A DNA stretch of 64,000 nt from SZUA-254 sp031379665. Lineage in GTDB: Bacteria; Bacteroidota; Ignavibacteria; UBA10030; SZUA-254. The stretch spans positions 8,576 to 72,575 of the forward strand of contig JANNFI010000139.1 in the NCBI GenBank assembly GCA_031379665.1. Direction: 5' to 3'. A program made the position numbers and the translations under genes. The notes below the pieces were generated by a model. That model saw only the letters and a program-made list of their open reading frames with translations. It made no database searches and was not told where the DNA came from. Each line of letters begins with the position of its first letter. The stretch's first letter is position 1. This document shows positions 58,660 to 64,000 of this stretch, one piece after another.

Positions 58660-60276
58660 TCACTGCATCACGATGATTTTACCAAAGAGCGGATCGTCAT
58701 CGCCGAGATCGATCCGGTAAAAATACACGCCGTTGGCGACAGTCCCGCCCGCGTCGTTCTTTCCGTCCCAGATTTCGTCGTGTTCCGCGTCCACAGGCCT
58801 CGGAGCCATGTTCACGAGCGTTCTGACGCGGTTCATCCCGAAGTCGAAAATTTCGATCCGGACATCCTGCGTACCACCGGCTGTACCCGCTGGGAGGGCG
58901 TAGTGGATGCGAACAGGTTCACTCACCGGGGAGAAGGGGTTCGGATAGGCGTAGCTTGTGCCCGACGTCCCGACCGCGTGGTAGGCCCTGGAGACGTGCC
59001 AGGTCGAACCGAACGGGTGCGCGTCGTTATCGGTCGTCCAAGCGAGGCCGTCGGCGGTTCCGACGAAGACGGTATCGTCAAGCAGACCCGCGGAAAAAAA
59101 ACTGCTCGAGGTGATCTTGATGTTCCCCCCGGAGTCCACGATGTCGGAAACCTGGTTGAACGACACACCACCGTCGGAGGTCCTGAAGATTCCCTCGTTT
59201 GTCGCGATGTAGGCGATGGAGTCCCGAAAAGCGAAATCGTACGCCTTCACGCCGTGCAGGAGGTTCGTCCAGCTCGTACCGTTGTCGTCGGTGTAGCTCA
59301 CGCCGAACTGTTCATCCCTGTTTTCGGCCTGCCAGTTGGTAGTCCAGATACGCCTGACGGATTCCAGACCCCGTTGTAGCGTCTGGCTTTTGACGGCGAT
59401 GACCCAGTTTCCGAGAATCGGTGATGCCTGATTGCTGTGGGTGAATTTCGTCCACGAGAATCCGCCATCGGTGGATCTGTTCACGCCACCGGCCGTCCCG
59501 CACCAGATCGTCGTATCGTCGATTGCGGCCACGGAGAAGGCGAGAAAATTATTATTTTTCCTCGGATCGAACCGGGGGTAGATGCGAGAGAGTTGATCGG
59601 TGTCCGCCGGGGCATAGGTCCAGAGGGGGTCGCTCGGGGAAAGCGTATTCCGATTGTCCGGCGGGAGCAGGATCCGTTCCCAGGTAGCCCCGAGGTCCGT
59701 CGACCTTCGCAGTCCGCTCGACCAGCTGGCGATCCATACGGCGGCACTCTGAATCGATACATCGAATGTGACATTCTGTTCCGCAACGACGATCGGCAGG
59801 ATCCAAACGGAATCATTGATGCCGTACCTGATGATGCTATCTCCCCGAGCGTCGAGAGTCTGGCCACGAGGGTTCCAGGTCAGGCCGTTGTCGGTCGAGT
59901 AGGCGTATCCTGACCCTGTCTGGACGCTCCCACCGTCGACTTCCTTCTCGAATCCCGTTGAGCACCAGATCGTGTCGCCGTCGAGGGCGACGGCAAAGAT
60001 GCCGTCGCGGGCAAATGCCGGATCGGATACGAAACTCTCCCAGTCTGCCGCTGTCGATGCCGTACGCGCAAGGCCCCTCCCGGTCCCGATCCAGAGAGTA
60101 CGGTCGTCACCGATCGTGATGTGGGAGATGCTGTTGCTCGGTATCCGCGGGCCCGTCGAACTGGTTGCCTTCCCGATCGAGAACGTTCCCGGGAGAACAT
60201 TCTGGGCGGGGGCGGCCCCAACCGTGAGGAGTAAAAGGAAAAGTATCCCGATCAAATGGACGCGACGTTGCATCAC
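58660..60276 (-). CDS. T9SS-exported beta-propeller protein
   Basis: 538 residues. A signal peptide (HLIGILFLLLLTVGAAPAQ) is followed by sialidase/BNR-like propeller repeats. The repeats have Ser-Thr-Asp-Gly/Asp-box motifs (YSTDNGLTW, RSTDLGATW, RSTDGGFSW, YTDDNGTSW, RTSDGGVSF), spaced about 50-90 residues apart. The C-terminus is a T9SS type A domain: YPNPFSPVSEPVRIHYAL, EIFDFGMNRVRTL, WDGKNDAGGTVANGVYFYRI and a final GKIIVMQ. No sialidase catalytic residues are evident. It overlaps the upstream lipoprotein gene by 4 bases and is followed by PorV/PorQ-like genes. Confidence 0.87.
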   Translation of the reverse strand: MMQRRVHLIGILFLLLLTVGAAPAQNVLPGTFSIGKATSSTGPRIPSNSISHITIGDDRTLWIGTGRGLARTASTAADWESFVSDPAFARDGIFAVALDGDTIWCSTGFEKEVDGGSVQTGSGYAYSTDNGLTWNPRGQTLDARGDSIIRYGINDSVWILPIVVAEQNVTFDVSIQSAAVWIASWSSGLRRSTDLGATWERILLPPDNRNTLSPSDPLWTYAPADTDQLSRIYPRFDPRKNNNFLAFSVAAIDDTTIWCGTAGGVNRSTDGGFSWTKFTHSNQASPILGNWVIAVKSQTLQRGLESVRRIWTTNWQAENRDEQFGVSYTDDNGTSWTNLLHGVKAYDFAFRDSIAYIATNEGIFRTSDGGVSFNQVSDIVDSGGNIKITSSSFFSAGLLDDTVFVGTADGLAWTTDNDAHPFGSTWHVSRAYHAVGTSGTSYAYPNPFSPVSEPVRIHYALPAGTAGGTQDVRIEIFDFGMNRVRTLVNMAPRPVDAEHDEIWDGKNDAGGTVANGVYFYRIDLGDDDPLFGKIIVMQ

Positions 60277-61121
60277 TCAGGCCCCAGGACCGTCAGAGGG
60301 TGGAGGATGGCATTTGAAACCAGACCAGAGCGGTCGGTGGACTCGAACTTGAAGCGGAACGTTCCCGCCGGGGTCGAGGAGGGCAGCTGTATGATGATCG
60401 AGAACGTGCCGTCGTTCGCGACGGAATCACCACTTGCTCCCGTCGGATGGCCGTCGTCGAGCAGGATGAATTTTCGCGTTGTGTCGGTGGGTGAATCGAG
60501 GTTGCGGAAATACACAGCGGCGATGTCACCCTGTCCGTCTGAGTCCGCAACGGAGATTGAGAGTAAGATGAGGGAAAAGTTTCCCGGAGATGGGAGGTTG
60601 ATCGTGTCGGGTGCAGCCAGGTCCGAGATGACCGGGGGGCGGCTCGATCGGAAAACCCCGATTTGACGCCGAAGGGTATTCGAGGGGGAACCCGGTTCGT
60701 TATAGCCGTCAACGGAAAGTTCAAAGGCCCCGATGTCGACCCGGCGTATTGAAAAGGTGACAGTCCCGGTGAAGATGCCATCGCGGCTCCCGAGGTCCGG
60801 ATTCACTCCGTCATCCCTCAGGACACCCTCGGCGAAGCGGCGTTCCTCGGAGGGGAGGTTCACGGAGTACCGCACATTTGACGGTCCGGAGCCGGGCGTT
60901 TCGTCGACGACTACCACACAGTTGAGCGACAGTGACAGGACGTCTTCTGGATTCGCCTGGCCGTTGACGAGGATGGTGTCGGTATTGAAAGTCTCAGGAA
61001 AAATTTGCAGGTCGTGCAGGAAGGGGCGACTGTAATCGATATCCTGTGGGGAATCGACACTCCGTTCGCAGGAAGATAGTAGCCCGGCGATGAGGATGAT
61101 GATGGGGAATCCGCGTTTCAT
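60273..61121 (-). CDS. Lipoprotein with Ig-like beta domains
   Basis: 282 residues. The signal peptide ends in a lipobox (LIAGLLSSC, Cys near residue 18). The mature part appears to be two beta-sandwich domains resembling Ig-like/cadherin folds. Each contains a 'DDG..GDSVANDGTFS' or 'DDGVNPDLGSRDGIFTG' loop (about residues 100-120 and 220-235), similar to extracellular CHU/Ig-like domains of this phylum. No catalytic motif. It is the first gene of the envelope operon. I could not find a clear promoter in the 193 bases upstream, which otherwise hold nothing assignable. Confidence 0.75.
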   Translation of the reverse strand: MKRGFPIIILIAGLLSSCERSVDSPQDIDYSRPFLHDLQIFPETFNTDTILVNGQANPEDVLSLSLNCVVVVDETPGSGPSNVRYSVNLPSEERRFAEGVLRDDGVNPDLGSRDGIFTGTVTFSIRRVDIGAFELSVDGYNEPGSPSNTLRRQIGVFRSSRPPVISDLAAPDTINLPSPGNFSLILLSISVADSDGQGDIAAVYFRNLDSPTDTTRKFILLDDGHPTGASGDSVANDGTFSIIIQLPSSTPAGTFRFKFESTDRSGLVSNAILHPLTVLGPE

Positions 61122-61314
61122 TCGTTGATACGTAAGCTGGCCGCCTGAATTGTGGTCTATGTCCGGGTTGTATCCGTCTCCGTTTCCGACCGATACCCGG
61201 AGAAGCCGTCTAACGAAGTATCAATATCTCGCGGATTCTAAGCGTTGTGGTTTGAGGGTATAAGAAACTATCAAAAAAACCCCCAAAAGTCAAGAAGAGT
61301 GAAGTTGCGGGTGT

Positions 61315-62253
61315 TCATTCCAGGAATGGAACTGGGGGAAAGATTGCGATCATCAGAACCAGGGTCGCCCAACCGAGGATTCTTCTCGTTTCGTCGATAG
61401 GATTCTCATCGTGTATCTCCGGGTGTTTCAATTTAATGAGAAAAAACATCATCAAGGCCCAAACAAGCCAACCAGCCGTCCCAAAGCGAAATCCCGGGTC
61501 AATAAAAGGTAGCAGCCCGACCAATCCTATCAGGACAAGGCCCCCGAAGAAGAATCTGGCCACGATGAGCTGCCATTTCGACCCGACCAGGGCATAAAGG
61601 ATATGGCCGCCGTCGAGTTGGCCGACGGGCATCAGATTGATGGCGGTGACGAACAGCCCGAACCAGCCTGCGCAAAGGAAAGGATAGTGGTAGACCTCAT
61701 TCATCGGTGGAAAGAATCCCGAAGAACCTGAGATCGTCCCTAAAGCCCAGAATAAAAGGGAATTCCCGAAGGCGAACCCTTCTGTCGGGAGGGAGGGCAG
61801 GAACTGATACTCCGGGTGGAGGGTATACAGAAATTCTTTGGGCGGCAGTGTCGCCATCCCGTAAATCAACACCCCCGCGGTGACAACCAGGCCGGCCAGG
61901 GGTCCGGCAATTCCCACATCAAACAAGACCTTGTTTCTCGTGAGGGGGGATCGGATCCGGATGACCGCCCCCATCGTCCCGAAAGGATTTAATAAGAAGT
62001 GAGGAATCGGGATGAAGAAGGGGAGTGTCGCATCCACGCGATGATACTTCGCCGCAAAATAGTGGCCGAATTCATGGGCCGAAAGGATTGCGAGGATACT
62101 CAGGGAATACGGGAGCCCGAAAGCGAAGTTTGAGAGTTCCTGGAAATCACGATTCGCCCACGAGACGCCTGCAAGTGTGGTTGTGAAGAAGGTCAGAAGA
62201 AAGAGAATCAGATGTAGGGATGCTGAAAAGATCCCTCTGGTCGGGCGGGTCAA
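61315..62253 (-). CDS. Site-2 protease family membrane metalloprotease (M50)
   Basis: 312 residues, six or more membrane helices, starting at TTG 62253. The zinc site HEFGH (60-64) lies in the second helix and the third ligand is in the LDGGH motif (VGQLDGGHILYAL) in the C-terminal part. NLMPVGQLDGG matches the EGY/YwhC-like group without PDZ domain. Such enzymes cut transmembrane segments, including remnant signal peptides and anti-sigma factors. It follows the repeat-peptide gene on the same strand but is separated from it by a terminator, so it is a separate unit. Substrate unknown. Confidence 0.9.
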   Translation of the reverse strand: MTRPTRGIFSASLHLILFLLTFFTTTLAGVSWANRDFQELSNFAFGLPYSLSILAILSAHEFGHYFAAKYHRVDATLPFFIPIPHFLLNPFGTMGAVIRIRSPLTRNKVLFDVGIAGPLAGLVVTAGVLIYGMATLPPKEFLYTLHPEYQFLPSLPTEGFAFGNSLLFWALGTISGSSGFFPPMNEVYHYPFLCAGWFGLFVTAINLMPVGQLDGGHILYALVGSKWQLIVARFFFGGLVLIGLVGLLPFIDPGFRFGTAGWLVWALMMFFLIKLKHPEIHDENPIDETRRILGWATLVLMIAIFPPVPFLE

Positions 62254-62341
62254 AGCTGGTGCGGCTACCGAAAATTATACTCTAGGGATGAAATTACCTT
62301 CTGTTAATAAAATACAGAAACTGCAATCTACATTCCAGAAC

Positions 62342-62375
62342 AAAAAAAAGCTCCGACCGTTTGGGGTCGGAGCTT
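62342..62375 (-). terminator. Intrinsic terminator of the repeat-peptide gene
   Basis: Minus strand: 11-bp perfect stem (AAGCTCCGACC pairing with GGTCGGAGCTT, arms at 62348-62358 and 62365-62375), 6-base loop and a run of eight T residues overlapping the stem foot (62349-62342). It lies 24 bases after the stop codon. Confidence 0.9.
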
Positions 62376-62399
62376 AGGTAAGGTTTAAAGAATTGTTCC

Positions 62400-62681
62400 T
62401 TACGGCCTCGGTGCATTTCCAGAGAGCACGCCAACACCAGCCCTAGGTCGCGGTGCGTTTCCAGAAAGTACGCCAACACCCGCTTTCGGACGAGGGGCAT
62501 TTCCAGAGAGGACGCCGACTCCCGCCTTTGGGCGAGGAGCGTTACCGGAGAGTACGCCGACCCCGGCGCGGTTGGAGGTACCATTTTCCGCATACAAGAT
62601 GCCGAAATTGACTACTCCGACGAGGGCCATAACAACAATGACAGACCTCATCTTTTTCCATGATATCGGGTGATTAGACAT
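62400..62681 (-). CDS. Secreted precursor with four identical 13-residue repeats
   Basis: 93 residues. Strong ribosome-binding site AAGGAG six bases before the ATG. Residues 11-31 form a signal peptide (KKMRSVIVVMALVG...ILYA). After a short spacer (ENGTSNR) come four copies of AGVGVLSGNAPRP joined by single Lys or Arg (K, K, R); the last ends exactly at the stop. Every copy is preceded by a basic residue, and the internal Arg is followed by Pro, so a Lys/Arg-specific protease would cut only between copies. Twelve of the 13 codons vary among copies and none changes the residue. This indicates selection for the peptide. It has its own terminator. A repetitive peptide precursor is the best reading; a structural repeat protein is the alternative. 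No known family recognised. Confidence 0.8.
   Translation of the reverse strand: MSNHPISWKKMRSVIVVMALVGVVNFGILYAENGTSNRAGVGVLSGNAPRPKAGVGVLSGNAPRPKAGVGVLSGNAPRPRAGVGVLSGNAPRP
62403..62567 (-). repeat. Four contiguous 42-base coding repeats
   Basis: Units at 62567-62526, 62525-62484, 62483-62442 and 62441-62403 (last lacks the linker codon). The units are contiguous and in frame, and differ at third positions plus one Arg codon. The peptide sequence is unchanged. Confidence 0.95.
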
Positions 62682-62696
62682 ATTTATCTCCTTATA

Positions 62697-62728
62697 ATGA
62701 TGTATTAAAATTCTTTTTCGAGGTCAAA
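62697..62728 (-). promoter_or_regulatory. Possible promoter of the repeat-peptide gene
   Basis: Minus strand: TTTG (62728-62725), 20-base spacer, TACATCAT (62704-62697), a partial -7 match. Its predicted start lies about 12 bases before the ATG, which overlaps the ribosome-binding site region. Confidence 0.4.
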
Positions 62729-62889
62729 CACTGATGGGCAAGGATAAATGGGTAGATCGTGGTACTAAATTACAAAGGGGTGGATAGGAATTCAAGAAAA
62801 TCAGCCTAAAAACGCAAAAAATTATTACACCAAGAATGGCGTGCCTTCGATCACCTTTTTATGCATATAAACAAATATTTGCGAATTCC

Positions 62890-62921
62890 CTTGACATACC
62901 TCTAGATAATGCATATATTCG
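62890..62921 (+). promoter_or_regulatory. Promoter of the truncated membrane protein gene
   Basis: CTTG at 62890-62893, 20-base spacer, TATATTCG at 62914-62921. The same bases also read TTGACA-N17-TATATT. Predicted transcription start near 62925, so the ATG at 62909 would lie within the promoter and a GTG at 62951 may be the true start. Confidence 0.5.
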
Positions 62922-64000
62922 CCAGTACTAGGATAAATGGTTTCGATTTCGTGCCCCTTTTCAAAAAAATAGCCATATCGTGGGGAGGAATAACAATCCT
63001 CTTTCTGACCTCATTGGTCGTATTTGACCATAGTAGGATCTTTGCTGCGGACATAATCAATCGGACCATACAGAGTTTGATGTTTGTTCTTTCAATTTTC
63101 ATTGTTTTCAAAGAACCCCACCTTCGTAATCGGGCTATTTTTGTAAATTTTTCAATATTTTTCATGATCTGCGGCGTAATTCAAATGCTGCAAATTTTTA
63201 TGGGATATGGTATTTTTCCTAACCAACCCTACGCATACATCCTGTTTTGGCAGTATTTTCTAATCGCCTATATTTTTTTCTTATCCATCGCCATTGTCTA
63301 TCTTGTTATTGATCTCCTGTTCAGGGAGTTCAAGATATACCAGAAATATTTGGTAACCTTTTTCATTGTTTTGACTTTCTTTTCATTCTACTATCATCCA
63401 TTCTTTCAGGATCCGTTCTACCTCTATAACGTCGAGGAGATCAAACAATGGAAGACATTAGCCAGCGTCGTTAATGATCAGGAACAGATACTGACTCCTG
63501 CGGAATTAGCTAGCAAAGTAACGCTCCAGGCATGGCAAAATGGAAAACCGATCGGGGACCTTTTCCCGGAGGTCAATCTCCGGCAAATGGAATACCTTGC
63601 GCCATACCTTGAAGGTGATAACTGGATGGTCCTCCTTGCTAAACCCTTGTATTTGGGACACATCTCGATGAATGTCCTCTTAATCGGTTTCATCCTGCTC
63701 TTCTTTGGCTATCAATACAAGAAGGATCCTCCTCAGGGTGCTTATATTGACAAAATGATGTTTTTATTTTTAATTTTTTGCTCCATGGAGGTATTACACT
63801 TTTGGGGATCCTTAAAAAGCGTCGAATGGAAATCATACATTGAAGTTTCGAATATTGGGCAGTATATTACGGTATCCCTCGAAATCATGTTAGCACTTTT
63901 CTTCGCCCTCAGGTTGAAATTCATTACCTCGGTCCAGGGCGAATTTTATGAGACTGAACTCGCAACGAATCCGTACCAGATCAGCCGATGGAGAGACTGG
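62909..64000 (+). CDS. Polytopic membrane protein, truncated by the window end
   Basis: An open frame of 364 codons runs without a stop to the window edge, so the C-terminus is missing. About eight membrane helices are visible: ISWGGITILFLTSLVVF, QSLMFVLSIFIVF, NFSIFFMICGVIQMLQ, two around 125-175, then a ~90-residue loop outside the membrane (about 190-275), and ISMNVLLIGFILLFFG, FLFLIFCSMEVLHF, SLEIMLALFFAL. The last visible part (SVQGEFYETELATNPYQISRW) starts a soluble, probably cytoplasmic portion. The layout resembles receptors with a polytopic sensor followed by an output domain (kinase, phosphatase or cyclase), but no output domain is in view. Family not recognised. It is divergent from the repeat-peptide gene. 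Confidence 0.7.
   Translation, partial: MHIFASTRINGFDFVPLFKKIAISWGGITILFLTSLVVFDHSRIFAADIINRTIQSLMFVLSIFIVFKEPHLRNRAIFVNFSIFFMICGVIQMLQIFMGYGIFPNQPYAYILFWQYFLIAYIFFLSIAIVYLVIDLLFREFKIYQKYLVTFFIVLTFFSFYYHPFFQDPFYLYNVEEIKQWKTLASVVNDQEQILTPAELASKVTLQAWQNGKPIGDLFPEVNLRQMEYLAPYLEGDNWMVLLAKPLYLGHISMNVLLIGFILLFFGYQYKKDPPQGAYIDKMMFLFLIFCSMEVLHFWGSLKSVEWKSYIEVSNIGQYITVSLEIMLALFFALRLKFITSVQGEFYETELATNPYQISRWRDW

Noticed and set aside
62403..62567. CRISPR array
   Set aside because: The 42-base units are contiguous with no spacers, are in frame, and vary at third codon positions, so they are coding repeats.
1..64000. Insertion sequence, phage or integrase genes
   Set aside because: No transposase, integrase or phage structural protein is recognisable on either strand.

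Overview
The window comes from a GC-rich member of the Bacteroidota/Chlorobiota side of the FCB group, most like Ignavibacteria-type lineages. Direct signs are: two secreted proteins ending in a type IX secretion (T9SS) type A sorting domain (YPNPFNP and YPNPFSP motifs), PorV/PorQ-like outer-membrane proteins, several lipoproteins, heptose/LPS core genes, and many promoters of the Bacteroidota form TTTG-N20-TATATTTG rather than -35/-10 boxes. Genus-level placement is inference.

Layout. 1-4,130: the end of dnaK with a terminator, an isoaspartyl peptidase, an RsmB-type rRNA methyltransferase, a TPR lipoprotein and a DUF58 protein. 4,300-7,760: two paralogous lipoproteins built of Ig-like (Big_5) domains. 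7,949-10,858: uvrA, overlapping the end of a 1,033-residue T9SS cargo on the other strand. 14,175-22,172 (minus strand): nif3, a zinc-ribbon coiled-coil protein and RNase H, then rnpB (RNase P RNA), then recJ-yebC-ruvC-ruvA-ruvB and a PPC-domain gene. 22,187-22,366: a compact promoter / 33-codon ORF / terminator unit upstream of nif3. 22,497-29,642: a receiver protein with a lone dimerisation domain, pta, an HGSNAT-like acyltransferase, anmK, nfo, an AmrS-type radical SAM enzyme and a tandem DUF309 protein. 29,632-35,737: two TPR proteins, divergent from lemA-htpX, then queF and DUF423. 35,734-44,304 (minus): rnr, tamB, rfaE2 and rfaE1 from one promoter. 44,428-49,734: a TrmH-type methyltransferase and nuoABCDEF, which stops before nuoG. 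49,731-56,212: a cytochrome-like lipoprotein, tRNA-Ala(GGC), an AhpD-like protein, a PAS/GAF protein with a 42-residue membrane protein, aspartate kinase and two GT9 heptosyltransferase-like genes. 56,233-61,121 (minus): a five-gene cell-envelope operon (lipoprotein, T9SS propeller, two PorV/PorQ-like barrels, thioredoxin). 61,315-64,000: an M50 membrane protease, a four-repeat secreted peptide precursor and a truncated multi-pass membrane protein, in sequence that becomes clearly AT-rich.

How the genes work together. Three themes recur. Genome maintenance is represented by uvrA, recJ, ruvABC, nfo, rnhA and rnpB. The envelope theme covers heptose synthesis (rfaE1/E2) and transfer (two GT9 genes), TamB, T9SS cargo and PorV-like proteins, and anhydromuramic acid recycling. 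Respiration is represented by the peripheral-arm half of complex I.

The strongest unusual signal is at 62,400-62,681. A signal-peptide-bearing ORF encodes four exact copies of AGVGVLSGNAPRP joined by single K/R residues. The DNA of the copies differs at 12 of 13 codons, always synonymously, so the peptide itself is under selection. It lies divergently from an unidentified polytopic membrane protein and next to a site-2-type protease. I propose it as a multicopy secreted-peptide precursor. Its function, processing and any receptor are hypotheses.
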